This document shows, one piece after another, positions 42,452 through 51,070 of a DNA stretch of 64,000 nucleotides. The notes beneath the pieces were generated by a model that saw nothing but the letters and a program-made list of their open reading frames with translations, did no database searches and was not told the origin of the DNA. Each line of letters opens with the position of its first letter. The stretch's first letter is position 1. The position numbers were made by a program, and so were the translations under genes. The stretch spans positions 79,486-143,485 of the forward strand of contig JASLLL010000004.1 in assembly GCA_030747075.1 (NCBI GenBank). The letters run 5' to 3'. Source of the stretch: Gemmatimonadota bacterium (GTDB lineage Bacteria > ARS69).

Positions 42452-43474
42452 CTAGCAGATTCTGGGGAGCATCTCCCCGGTGAGCATATCCACGATTCTC
42501 TCCCCGCCGATGGAGGTGCGCAGCGTGACCCGTCCGGGCGGACCCTCGCGCACTTCTCCGATGCGACACGCGTCCGCGCCCGCCGCGTGTGTGCGGAGGA
42601 TGCGCAGAGCACGGTCGGCATCCGCTTCAGGGACCACCGCGATCATGCGTCCCTCGGACGCAAGATAGAGCGGATCGAATCCCATGATCTCGCACGCTCC
42701 GCGAACTCCCGGGCGCAGCGGGATGCGCTCCTCGTCGAGGCGGATGGCGACGCCGCTGGCGGATGCGATCTCCCCCAGGACCGTGGCCACTCCCCCCCGC
42801 GTGGGGTCGCGCAGTGCGTGCAGCGGGATGGCGTCGTCCGCGAGTGCGCGCACCAACCCGTTCACGGGCGCGACATCGCTCTTCACTTCCCCGTCGAGCG
42901 AGAGCCCGGCGCGGAGCGTCATGAGGCAGATCTCGTGATCGCCAAGTGTTCCGCTGGCGAGAATGGCGTCGCCCGGGCGGGCGCCGGTTCCCGTGGGGGT
43001 GATCCCGTCGGGAAGGATGCCGAAGCCCGCGGTGGTGATGAAGATCCGGTCGGCGTGCCCGCGCGGCACCACCTTTGTGTCTCCCGCGACCACGGTCACT
43101 CCCGCCTCCTTCGCGGCGGCGGCCATGGAGTCCGCGATTCGCACCAGGTCGGCGACGGGAAGGCCTTCCTCCAGGATGAAGCCCGCCGTCAGCCAGCGCG
43201 GCTGTGCGCCGGTCATGGCCACATCGTTGACGGTTCCGCAGATGGCGAGGCGTCCGATGTCGCCGCCCGGGAAGAAGACGGGGTCCACGACGAAGCAGTC
43301 CGTGCTGACGGCGAGTCGCCCGGCGGGGATGTCGCCGACGAGCGCGCCGTCGTCCAGGACATCCAGCGCGGCGTTGGAGAAGCGCGGGAGGAAGACAGCC
43401 TCCACGAGATCGTGCGCGAGCTTCCCGCCGGAGCCGTGGGACAGGAGAATGTGTTCGTCAGTGAGAGTCGGCAT
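42452..43474 (-). CDS. hypE: Hydrogenase maturation protein HypE
   Basis: 340 residues, ATG five bases after GGAGG. The PurM-like ATP-binding fold has LLSHGSGGKLAHDLV near the start, DDGALV, STDCFVVDP and GDTKVVP motifs. The C-terminus is LPRIC, whose terminal cysteine is carbamoylated by HypF and dehydrated to thiocyanate, the source of the cyanide ligands of [NiFe] hydrogenase. It overlaps the hypD fragment by 17 bp. HypF and HypC are not in the window. Confidence 0.95.
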   Translation of the reverse strand: MPTLTDEHILLSHGSGGKLAHDLVEAVFLPRFSNAALDVLDDGALVGDIPAGRLAVSTDCFVVDPVFFPGGDIGRLAICGTVNDVAMTGAQPRWLTAGFILEEGLPVADLVRIADSMAAAAKEAGVTVVAGDTKVVPRGHADRIFITTAGFGILPDGITPTGTGARPGDAILASGTLGDHEICLMTLRAGLSLDGEVKSDVAPVNGLVRALADDAIPLHALRDPTRGGVATVLGEIASASGVAIRLDEERIPLRPGVRGACEIMGFDPLYLASEGRMIAVVPEADADRALRILRTHAAGADACRIGEVREGPPGRVTLRTSIGGERIVDMLTGEMLPRIC

Positions 43475-44120
43475 GGTGGCCTCCGTCCGGGCCGTACTTG
43501 AAGTGTGCGGCGCAGGTTCCCTCGCTGGAGACCATGCACGCTCCCACGGGGTTTTCCGGCGTGCAGGCGGTTCCGAAAAGCGGGCACTCCTCCGGCGCGG
43601 CCAGTCCCTGCAGAATCTGTCCGCAGATGCAGCCCTTGTGCTCGCGAGTGGGCTCCACCTCTACGGGGATCCGGCGGTCGGCGTCGAAATCCGCGAACTC
43701 CTCCCGGATGGCAAGTCCACTTCCCGCGATGACGCCGATGCCCCGCCACCATGCGTCGGCCGGTTCGAAGACGCGGTGCAGGATTTCCAGTGCACGCGGA
43801 TTTCCTTCTTCGCGGGCAATCCGTGCGTACTGGATCTCGACCCTTGCATGGCCGCGAACGGTCTGCGTGCAGAGCATGTCGATTGCGTGGAGAACATCCA
43901 GCGGTTCAAAGCCCGCGATGACGACACCGAGCCCGTGCTGCCCGGCAAGGAAGCGGTACGGACGCGCGCCGATGATCGTGGAGACATGGGCCGGGCCGAG
44001 GAAGCCGTCGAGCTTCAGTTCTCCCGTGGCGATGGCGGCCAGCGCTTCCGGAACCGTCTTGTTGGCACCGCTCACGAAGTAGTTGGTTGGTCGTCCGGCT
44101 CTTTCAGGGGTCGATCGCAA
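43458..44120 (-). CDS. hypD: HypD, C-terminal fragment (5' truncated)
   Basis: 220 residues at most. From NYFVSGANKTVPEAL onward it aligns with the C-terminal ~200 residues of the ~370-residue HypD: GFLGPAHVSTIIG, VVIAGFEPLDVLHAI, and the Fe-S cysteines in GCICGQILQG, ECPLFGTACTPENPVGACMVSSEGTCAA. The first ~160 residues, including the CGGHTH and GPGCPVC motifs that hold the Fe(CN)2CO group, are absent; upstream in frame the sequence is non-homologous and stops at 44151-44153. The only start is a TTG without Shine-Dalgarno. The gene is therefore broken near 44,085 by a rearrangement or assembly join, and the maturation pathway from this copy should not work. Confidence 0.8.
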   Translation of the reverse strand: MRSTPERAGRPTNYFVSGANKTVPEALAAIATGELKLDGFLGPAHVSTIIGARPYRFLAGQHGLGVVIAGFEPLDVLHAIDMLCTQTVRGHARVEIQYARIAREEGNPRALEILHRVFEPADAWWRGIGVIAGSGLAIREEFADFDADRRIPVEVEPTREHKGCICGQILQGLAAPEECPLFGTACTPENPVGACMVSSEGTCAAHFKYGPDGGHHADSH

Positions 44121-44437
44121 CGATTCTCGGCAGGATTGTGGCCGAGGACATCAGTGGAGCGTGGCGGCGGTACCTGGCATTCGCCATTTATGTGGTGGGC
44201 GTGTCCGGGGGTGTTCGTGTCTGGGATCTGGAGAAGTACATCACGCCCCGGCCCGAAGAGGCGGAAGCCATCGTCCTCAATGCGGAGCGGTGGACGCTGG
44301 AAGTCTACCGAACGATCATCGGCACGCTTCAGGGTGTGGCGTGGATGCTGCTGGTGTTCTTCCTGTTCGCGCTGGTGGCGTATGTGATCGTTCGCGGACT
44401 GGAGGCGAAGCGGACGACTCCGACAGCCGGGGAGTAG
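44087..44437 (+). CDS. Small two-helix membrane protein of unknown function
   Basis: 116 residues from TTG 44087, no Shine-Dalgarno. Two hydrophobic segments: about 29-42 (LAFAIYVVGVSGGV) and 84-105 (GVAWMLLVFFLFALVAYVIV). The sequence ATILGRIVAEDISGAWRRYL before the first segment looks like the normal start of such proteins, so it is probably nearly complete, but its promoter region is replaced by the truncated hypD on the other strand. No family name or function can be given. Confidence 0.55.
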   Translation: MVVRLFQGSIATILGRIVAEDISGAWRRYLAFAIYVVGVSGGVRVWDLEKYITPRPEEAEAIVLNAERWTLEVYRTIIGTLQGVAWMLLVFFLFALVAYVIVRGLEAKRTTPTAGE

Positions 44438-44445
44438 ATCCCCGG

Positions 44446-45117
44446 TTATTCCTCCACGGGAGTAGGTGGCACGGACCCCTGAACGTACCGGAAGACCCAT
44501 GTTGCCGCCGCGGCTCCGGCAATGGGTGCTGCGATGTACAGCCACAGCGCGTCCCACTGGCCGGAGACGATTGCCGGGCCGAGTGAACGCGCCGGGTTCA
44601 TGGACGCACCGGTCAGCGGCCCGCCGAGAAGCGCTTCCCAGGTGACCGTTCCGCCGATGGCGACTCCGGCCATGATCCCCTTTTCCATGTGCCCGGTGGA
44701 CACATTGAGGATGACGAAGACCAGGAAGAAGGAGAGAGCCGTCTCCACCACCAGAGCCTGGGGTACCGTCACCGACGGCAGTGTCGCGCCCAGCGTCTCA
44801 TGCTCGGGAAACAGCACGCGCAAGAGAAGGGCGGCCGCGATCGCTCCTGCCAGCTGGCTTCCGATGTACGGGAGAACCGCCTTCCCTTCCAGGCGTCGGG
44901 CGAACAGGAAGCCGAGCGTGACCGCCGGGTTGATGTGCGCTCCGGAGATGTTGCCGATTGAGTAGATCATGGCCATGACGACCAATCCGAACACCACGCA
45001 TACGCCCAGGTGCCCCAGCGTTCCCGGGAACAAGTCGTTGACGATGGCGGCTCCGCAACCCGCAAACACCAGCGCGAATGTGCCGACGCCCTCCGCGATG
45101 AACCGGTTTCCGTTCAT
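44446..45117 (-). CDS. Aquaporin / MIP-family channel
   Basis: 223 residues, six transmembrane helices and two half-helices. Both NPA boxes are intact: GAHINPAVT (N63) and GASMNPARSLGPA (N174, with the Arg of the selectivity filter). The loop sequence and Arg/His pattern are closer to water-selective aquaporins (AqpZ-like) than to glycerol facilitators, which have NPARD. The ATG overlaps the stop of the upstream unknown gene, so they form one transcript. Confidence 0.92.
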   Translation of the reverse strand: MNGNRFIAEGVGTFALVFAGCGAAIVNDLFPGTLGHLGVCVVFGLVVMAMIYSIGNISGAHINPAVTLGFLFARRLEGKAVLPYIGSQLAGAIAAALLLRVLFPEHETLGATLPSVTVPQALVVETALSFFLVFVILNVSTGHMEKGIMAGVAIGGTVTWEALLGGPLTGASMNPARSLGPAIVSGQWDALWLYIAAPIAGAAAATWVFRYVQGSVPPTPVEE

Positions 45118-45494
45118 GAGTCTCCTCGCGCCCGGTGAGAGGGCGATCCGGCGGCTTCCGTAGTCTTCGCGGCCTGCTGAAACGAGCGCGCTCCTGCGGT
45201 CGCGTCCAGCCCGTACTTCTCCCATGCGGCAATCAGCGACGGGCCGCCCCCTTCCGCCCATGCGGAGTCGTAGACGCGGAGCCCTTCGGTGAGCCACGCC
45301 TCGTCGCACTCTTCCCACCGGTTCAGCAACGCGGGGATGTTGTGGACGGCCTCCATGAGGTCCGCCAACCGCGCGCTCTCCCCTGCGGACAGGCCCTTCT
45401 CCTGCCCACGGTGTGCGGTCGCGCGGGCTTCGAGGATGGCGCGGGACAGAACTTCGAGACAGGCGGAGCGTTGAGGCTCCGGTGCGACAGACAT
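45114..45494 (-). CDS. Conserved hypothetical protein upstream of aquaporin
   Basis: 126 residues from ATG 45494 (AAGGGGA upstream). Soluble and helical: QRSACLEVLSRAILEARATAH, SARLADLMEAVHNIPALLNRWEECDE, LTEGLRVYDSAW. No motif with a known function. Its stop overlaps the aquaporin start, so it is coupled to it; it is divergent from the selenium-dependent-type xanthine dehydrogenase with about 190 bp between. Confidence 0.6.
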   Translation of the reverse strand: MSVAPEPQRSACLEVLSRAILEARATAHRGQEKGLSAGESARLADLMEAVHNIPALLNRWEECDEAWLTEGLRVYDSAWAEGGGPSLIAAWEKYGLDATAGARSFQQAAKTTEAAGSPSHRARGDS

Positions 45495-45674
45495 GGGCGT
45501 TCCCCTTCGATGGGCGTGCCGTACGGAGTCATGGCATGGATTGGCCGGTGGATGAAACCGGAGCACTGGCGGCAGTGTACGGGGTATCCATTCCCCGCGC
45601 CAGCTTCGCCTTGCCCGCGCGCCGCTGCCGCCGGGCCGTCCCCGCCGCCGTCGCCGTCCTTGCTGGAATCGTGC

Positions 45675-45680
45675 TACCTT
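45675..45680 (+). promoter_or_regulatory. Candidate -10 box for leaderless xanthine dehydrogenase transcript
   Basis: TACCTT ends seven bases before the A of ATG 45687, which has no Shine-Dalgarno. Same geometry as at 19516 and 23821. No clear -35 element. Confidence 0.35.
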
Positions 45681-45686
45681 CGCCCC

Positions 45687-48401
45687 ATGAACTCAACCCC
45701 GCTCTCTTTCGTGCTGGATGGTGTGGATCGCGACGTGGCGGTCGAATCCGGCGAGTCGCTTCTCGAGGTCCTTCGCGAACGCTGCGGCGTCCGTTCCGTG
45801 AAGGATGGATGCAGCCCGCAGGGTCAGTGCGGGTGTTGCCTCGTGCTGGTGGACGGTTCGCCAAAGCCCGCCTGCGCCGTCCCCGCCGCGAAAGTGGAGG
45901 GAAGGACCGTCACGACACTCGCCGGTGTGCCGCAGGCGGATCGGGATCTTCTGGCGCTTTCCTTTGCCGCCGCGTCGGGAGTCCAGTGCGGGTTCTGCAC
46001 GCCGGGGATTGCCCTTCGGGCGTACGCACTGGTGGCGCAAGACCCGGCGCCCGCCCGATCGACCATCGCGAAGGCGCTGCACGGTCACCTCTGTCGCTGC
46101 ACGGGCTACACGAAAATCCTCGACGCGATCGAGCTCTTTGCGGCCGTTCGACGCGGCGACGCATCGCCCCCGGAACCGGCGCGTTCCGGTGGCGCGGGCG
46201 AAGGCGTGGGCGTGCGGCTGCGGAAGTACTCGGCCGCCGAACTCACTCTCGGGGAGCGTCCGTTTGTCGACGATCTTTCACCGCCCGGCGTGCTTCACGG
46301 GGCTGTGGCGCTGTCCGCGCATGTCCGTGCGCGCGTTCTCTCCATCGACACCACGGAAGCGCGTGCGCTGCCGGGGGTGCACGCCGTGGCGACCGCTGGC
46401 GATGTCCCCGGAGAGCGTTTCTACGGGCTCATCGAGCGCGACTGGCCGGGGCTGGTCGCGCCGGGAGAGGAAGTGCGCTGTACAGGCGACATTCTCGCCG
46501 CCGTCGCGGCCGACAGTCGGCGGATCGCCCGGGAGGCCGCCGCGCTCGTGCGCGTGGAGTACGAACCGCTTCCGCCGGTGCTGGACACGAAGGCGGCCCT
46601 CGCCGAATCCGCCCCGCGTGTCAATCCGGCCAACCCGAATCTTCTTTCGCGTACGGTGGTCCGCCGGGGTGACGCCGCGGCGGCGATGGCGGGTAGTGCG
46701 CACACGGTGGCCGGGGTCTGGCGCACGCAGCGGATCGAGCACCTCTTCCTGGAACCGGAGAGTTGCGTGGCGGTTCCCGCTTCGGCGAATCGCGCTCGTC
46801 GCGCATCCAACCCAACCTCCACGCCGCGTCTTCACCTCTACACCCAGGGGCAGGGCGTCTTCGACGACCGAAGACAGGTCGCGGCCTTCCTCGCGATGGA
46901 TGAAGACGACATCTTCGTCGAGCTTGTCCCGAACGGCGGCGCGTTCGGCGGCAAGGAGGACATGTCGATTCAAGCGCACGCGGCGCTGCTGGCGATGATG
47001 ACGGATCGGCCGGTCAAGCTCACGCTGTCGCGCGGCGAGTCGGTTCGCGTGCACCCGAAGCGGCATCCCATCGAACTGCGCTACGAGGCAGGGTGTGACG
47101 AGGAGGGTCGCCTCACGGTCGTGCGGGCGCGCATGGTCGGGGACACCGGCGCGTATGCGTCGGTGGGTGCGAAGGTGCTGGAGCGCTGCGCGGGGCATGC
47201 GTGCGGTCCGTACAAGGTTCCGTGCGTGGATGTGGAGGCGGTGGCCGTCCACACGAACAACCCGCCCGCGGGTGCCATGCGCGGATTCGGCGCGAACCAG
47301 GCTTCGTTCGCGATGGAAGGCGTGATGGATCTGCTTGCCGAGAGGGCGGGGCTGGATGGCTGGGAGATGCGTCGCCTGAACGCGGTGGAAGTCGGCGATG
47401 CCGTGACTACCGGACAGGTGCTCCACAAGTCGGTCGGGATGGTGAAAACGCTCGACGCCATCAAGCCGCACTGGGACGCCGCTCGCGCTGCCGGATTGTC
47501 TGCGGGCATCGCGTGCGGCATCAAGAACTCCGGCATCGGCAACGGCGCCGTGGAGTGGGGCAAGGCGCGACTGGTCGTGGAAGATGACGGTACCGTTTCC
47601 ATACTGAACGGATTCACGGAGATGGGGCAGGGCTTGCTCACGGTGCTCGTCCAGATTGCGGTGGAGGCCACCGGGCTTCCGGCGTCCGTCTTCCATCCCC
47701 GCGTGGATTCCACCTTTGCGCTCGACTGCGGGCAGACCACCGGGTCCCGCGCGACGCTTCTCGGTGGCCGGGCGGTGAAGCGTGCCGCGGAGAAACTCGC
47801 GGGAGCACTGGTTGAAGGGCACAGCCTGCGTGACATGGCCGGGCGTGTGTTCGCGTCCGACATTGTGGTGGACGACACGGTCGCGCCCGACCCGTCCGGG
47901 ATGGCGACGGATATCAAGACGCACACTTCCTACGGCTTCGCCACGCAACTGTGCATTCTGGATGAGAATGGACGCGTGGAGCGCTTTGTTGCCGCGCATG
48001 ATGTCGGGCGGGCGGTCAATCCCGCACTCTGCGAAGGGCAGATTGAGGGCGCGGTTCACATGGGCCTGGGGTATGCGCTCACCGAAGAACTGCCGTGCCC
48101 CGAAGGCCGGCCGGTGACAGAGAAGCTTCGGGAAATCGGGGTCCTGCGCGCGGCGGATATGCCGGTGGTGGAGGTGATTCTCGTGGAGGATCCGGAACCG
48201 GAGGGTCCGTACGGCGCCAAGGGAGTGGGCGAGATCGGTCTTGTGCCGACGGCGGGTGCGGTGGCCGGTGCTCTTCACGCCCACGACGGCATTCGCAGGA
48301 CGGATCTGCCCATGCGCGACTCTCCCGCCGCGCTGGCCATGAGCGTGCCGAGGCCGCGTCGTCGTGTGCGTACCGGGGACGATGCGGGGGGGACGCCGTG
48401 A
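45687..48401 (+). CDS. Selenium-dependent-type xanthine dehydrogenase (fused Fe-S and Mo domains)
   Basis: 904 residues. Residues 1-155 bind two [2Fe-2S] clusters: GCSPQGQCGCC (C42, C48, C51) with C63, then QCGFCTPG (C101, C104) and HLCRCTGY (C136, C138). The rest is the molybdenum domain: GGAFGGKEDMSIQAHAALLA, PAGAMRGFGANQ, GFTEMGQG and the catalytic Glu in YGAKGVGEIG. The fused Fe-S/Mo layout without FAD, and GQCGCC in the first cluster loop, are those of the selenium-dependent xanthine dehydrogenase family (TIGR03311), whose Mo carries a labile selenium. Its neighbours (SsnA, YgeW, YgeY, YgfK) are the standard partners. It should oxidise purines such as xanthine or hypoxanthine. Head of a four-gene operon. 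Confidence 0.88.
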   Translation: MNSTPLSFVLDGVDRDVAVESGESLLEVLRERCGVRSVKDGCSPQGQCGCCLVLVDGSPKPACAVPAAKVEGRTVTTLAGVPQADRDLLALSFAAASGVQCGFCTPGIALRAYALVAQDPAPARSTIAKALHGHLCRCTGYTKILDAIELFAAVRRGDASPPEPARSGGAGEGVGVRLRKYSAAELTLGERPFVDDLSPPGVLHGAVALSAHVRARVLSIDTTEARALPGVHAVATAGDVPGERFYGLIERDWPGLVAPGEEVRCTGDILAAVAADSRRIAREAAALVRVEYEPLPPVLDTKAALAESAPRVNPANPNLLSRTVVRRGDAAAAMAGSAHTVAGVWRTQRIEHLFLEPESCVAVPASANRARRASNPTSTPRLHLYTQGQGVFDDRRQVAAFLAMDEDDIFVELVPNGGAFGGKEDMSIQAHAALLAMMTDRPVKLTLSRGESVRVHPKRHPIELRYEAGCDEEGRLTVVRARMVGDTGAYASVGAKVLERCAGHACGPYKVPCVDVEAVAVHTNNPPAGAMRGFGANQASFAMEGVMDLLAERAGLDGWEMRRLNAVEVGDAVTTGQVLHKSVGMVKTLDAIKPHWDAARAAGLSAGIACGIKNSGIGNGAVEWGKARLVVEDDGTVSILNGFTEMGQGLLTVLVQIAVEATGLPASVFHPRVDSTFALDCGQTTGSRATLLGGRAVKRAAEKLAGALVEGHSLRDMAGRVFASDIVVDDTVAPDPSGMATDIKTHTSYGFATQLCILDENGRVERFVAAHDVGRAVNPALCEGQIEGAVHMGLGYALTEELPCPEGRPVTEKLREIGVLRAADMPVVEVILVEDPEPEGPYGAKGVGEIGLVPTAGAVAGALHAHDGIRRTDLPMRDSPAALAMSVPRPRRRVRTGDDAGGTP

Positions 48402-49558
48402 CTCCGCTCGCTCGACTGCACGCGGCAGGGCTGGACGCTACCGACTGCCAGGTCCACGGCGGTTTCGTCAACGCCCACACGCACATTTACTCCGCGCTCG
48501 CACCGATGGGGATGCCCGCGCCGGAACCGCCGCCCTCGGACTTTCTGGAGATTCTCCAGCGCGTGTGGTGGCGGCTCGACCGGGCACTCGATGCGCAGAG
48601 CCTTCGCGCTTCGGCAAGACTCTACGCGGCGGAATCACTCCTTTTCGGCACGACCACGCTCATTGACCATCACGAATCGCCCGGCATGATCGACGGTTCG
48701 CTCGACATCCTCGCGGACGCCTGCGAGGAAATGGGCATTCGCGCCGCCCTCGGGTACGGCGCCACAGAGCGCAATCGGGGACGCATCGAAGCGCGGGAGG
48801 GACTGGAGGAATGTCGTCGCTTCCTCACCTGGAGGGGCGCGCCGCAGCGGGAGTCCGACGCGTCGCTGGAATCCCCGCCGCTTCTTCGCGGATTGGTTGC
48901 GCTCCATGCCTCATTTACCGTCTCCGATGACTCGCTGGTCGAAGCGGCCGCGCTCTGTCGCGAACTGGGTGCGCCGATGCACATCCATCTGGCGGAAGAT
49001 GCCGCCGATGTCGCGGATGCCCGCAAGCGCGGTCACGCGGGACCGCTGGAGCGACTCCTTGCGCACGACGCGCTTCCCGCGGGATCCATCCTTGCGCACG
49101 GCGTGCACCTGGATGCGGATCAGGTGAGAATGGCACGCGACAACGGGCTGTGGATCGTCCAGAATCCGCGCTCGAACCGGGGGAATCGCGTCGGGTATCC
49201 CGGGGCTCTGGCCGCCGCCGACCGCGTGGCGCTCGGAACGGACGGGTACCCTTCGGACTCCGCCGCGGAGATTGCGGCGCTTCTCGAAGAGGCTGCCCTG
49301 CACGGCGATGACATGGCCTCCGCCCGGCGCCGTCCGGATGCGGGGCGGGATCTGGCCGGTGCCCTTTTCGGCGAACTGCGTGACGCGTGCGCGGTGGAAA
49401 AGACAGGAGTGGTCCGCCAGTTGATTGTGAATGACCGCGTGGTCGTTCGGGATGGTCGGCTGGTGGCGGAAGACATCGAGGCTCTTCGGGCGGAGGCGGC
49501 AGCGGAAGCACCCACGCTCTGGGAGCGCATGGCCGTTCAGGACGAGCGGTTTTCCTGA
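48398..49558 (+). CDS. ssnA: SsnA-like amidohydrolase
   Basis: 386 residues from GTG 48398 overlapping the previous stop (GTGA). The amidohydrolase metal site begins NAHTH (H27, H29); then LIDHHESP, LHASFT, MHIHLAED, ILAHGVHLD, NPRSNRGN and LGTDGYPSD follow in order. GGFVNAHTHIYSALAPMGMP and FLEILQRVWWRLDRAL are close to SsnA, the selenium-linked aminohydrolase of purine clusters, where it is thought to deaminate a purine or ring-opened intermediate. Compared with SsnA (~440 residues) the N-terminal strand domain of ~50 residues is missing, which leaves only 26 residues before the HxH. It is still likely functional, because all metal motifs are intact. Confidence 0.82.
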   Translation: MTPLARLHAAGLDATDCQVHGGFVNAHTHIYSALAPMGMPAPEPPPSDFLEILQRVWWRLDRALDAQSLRASARLYAAESLLFGTTTLIDHHESPGMIDGSLDILADACEEMGIRAALGYGATERNRGRIEAREGLEECRRFLTWRGAPQRESDASLESPPLLRGLVALHASFTVSDDSLVEAAALCRELGAPMHIHLAEDAADVADARKRGHAGPLERLLAHDALPAGSILAHGVHLDADQVRMARDNGLWIVQNPRSNRGNRVGYPGALAAADRVALGTDGYPSDSAAEIAALLEEAALHGDDMASARRRPDAGRDLAGALFGELRDACAVEKTGVVRQLIVNDRVVVRDGRLVAEDIEALRAEAAAEAPTLWERMAVQDERFS

Positions 49559-49576
49559 AGAGGGAGGCGAATCAGA

Positions 49577-51070
49577 ATGGCCAAGCTGGGACTCGAGCGG
49601 GAGATCGTGGACCGCAATGTCTATGATCGAACCGTGGATCGATTTGCGGAAGCGTCGATCGTGCTGCCTCGATTTTCCGAACTGGCGGACCCCTCGACGA
49701 TTCCCGTGTCCGTGGTCGAGGCTCTTGCGGAAGTGGACCCCGACGCCCCTCATCCGCTCAACCTCTTCCGCGTTCACTGGCATAACTCCTCGGACCGCCG
49801 CGGGTTCACGGAGATTCCGGACCATCTCGTGCTGCCCACTGAACTGACGGGTGTCGCCGCTCCGATTGTCGTCGCGCTCGGAAACCGATTCCCGATGATC
49901 CGTGCGCACAAGGTGCTGGCCGCGTACGCCTGCCTGGTGCCGCGCCTGATTACCGGGCAGTTCGACCCTACCCGGCATCGCGCGGTCTGGCCGTCCACTG
50001 GCAACTATTGTCGCGGTGGCATCGCCATCTCCCGCATTCTGGATTGCCATGGCGTGGCGGTCCTTCCGGAGGGGATGAGCCGGGAGCGCTTCGAGTGGCT
50101 GGAGAAGTGGGCGACGGACCCGGCGGACATCGTGCGCACGCCCGGGAGCGAAAGCAATGTGAAGGAGATCTACGACGAGTGCGCTCGTCTGGATGAAGAC
50201 CCGGACACGATCATCTTCAACCAGTTCAGCGAGTTCGGAAACCACCTGGCGCACTTTCTGTGTACGGGTCGTGCGCTGGAGACCATCCATCGCTCGCTCG
50301 TGGAGAAGACGCCGGGGTGGACAGCCGCGGCGTTCGTGTCGGCGACCGGGTCCGCCGGGACCATTGCGGCCGGGGACTATCTGAAGGAGCGGTTCGGGTC
50401 GAAGACCGTGGCGGTCGAAGCACTGGAGTGCCCGACGCTTCTCTCGAATGGTTTTGGCGAACACAACATTCAGGGTATCGGCGACAAACACATTCCGCTC
50501 ATCCACCATGTGATGAATACGGATTTCGTGGTCGCCGTCTCCGACCGCGCGACCGACTCGCTGAACCATCTCTTCTCGTCGACCGCCGGGCGGGACTACC
50601 TGCTGGCGCGACGCGGACTCTCCCCCGAGATGGCGGGGATGCTCCCGAACCTCGGGATTTCCGGGATCTGCAATGTTCTGGCAGCCATCAAGACGGCGAA
50701 GTACCTCCGTCTCGGTGCGACCGACGCCATCTACACCGTGGCGACCGACGGCGCGGAAATGTATGCGACGGAGCGTACGCGCACCGCCGAGCGGGACTTC
50801 CCGGGCGGGATCGACTCCGTTTCGGCGGCGGAAGCGTTCGGTCGGTATGCGCTGGGCGCGGGCGTGGACCATCTCCGGGAACTCACGCGTCCGGAACGGG
50901 ACCGCGTGTTCAATCTGGGGTACTTCACCTGGGTCGAGCAGCAGGGTGTATCCCTTCACGACTTTGAACGCCGACGCACGCCGGAGTTCTGGCTGGGTCT
51001 GCGAGAGTGGATCCCCGCGTGGGACGACATGATCGACGCGTTCAACGCACGCGCACGCGGGAAGCCGTGA
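49577..51070 (+). CDS. PLP-dependent enzyme, cysteine-synthase-like fold (first of pair)
   Basis: 497 residues, ATG after AGGGAGGCG. Fold-type II PLP enzyme: the Schiff-base lysine is probably K112 in [14 protein letters not shown], the Ser/Thr-Gly-Asn substrate loop is [11 protein letters not shown] (139-149), and [19 protein letters not shown] is the phosphate-binding glycine loop. It is longer than cysteine synthase (~310) owing to extra N- and C-terminal regions. Exact reaction unknown; beta-replacement or beta-elimination on a serine-, cysteine- or diaminopropionate-like substrate is expected. In the well-known purine clusters the position is taken by YgeX (diaminopropionate ammonia-lyase); this protein plus the next may fill that role. 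Overlaps the next gene by four bases. Confidence 0.75.
   Translation: MAKLGLEREIVDRNVYDRTVDRFAEASIVLPRFSELADPSTIPVSVVEALAEVDPDAPHPLNLFRVHWHNSSDRRGFTEIPDHLVLPTELTGVAAPIVVALGNRFPMIRAHKVLAAYACLVPRLITGQFDPTRHRAVWPSTGNYCRGGIAISRILDCHGVAVLPEGMSRERFEWLEKWATDPADIVRTPGSESNVKEIYDECARLDEDPDTIIFNQFSEFGNHLAHFLCTGRALETIHRSLVEKTPGWTAAAFVSATGSAGTIAAGDYLKERFGSKTVAVEALECPTLLSNGFGEHNIQGIGDKHIPLIHHVMNTDFVVAVSDRATDSLNHLFSSTAGRDYLLARRGLSPEMAGMLPNLGISGICNVLAAIKTAKYLRLGATDAIYTVATDGAEMYATERTRTAERDFPGGIDSVSAAEAFGRYALGAGVDHLRELTRPERDRVFNLGYFTWVEQQGVSLHDFERRRTPEFWLGLREWIPAWDDMIDAFNARARGKP

Noticed and set aside
22426-44120. Simple inversion between the breakpoints at 23.2 and 44.1 kb
   Set aside because: Re-inverting the segment on paper does not restore any of the truncated genes (cytochrome c, cytochrome b, hypD), and the missing N-terminal parts are nowhere in the window.
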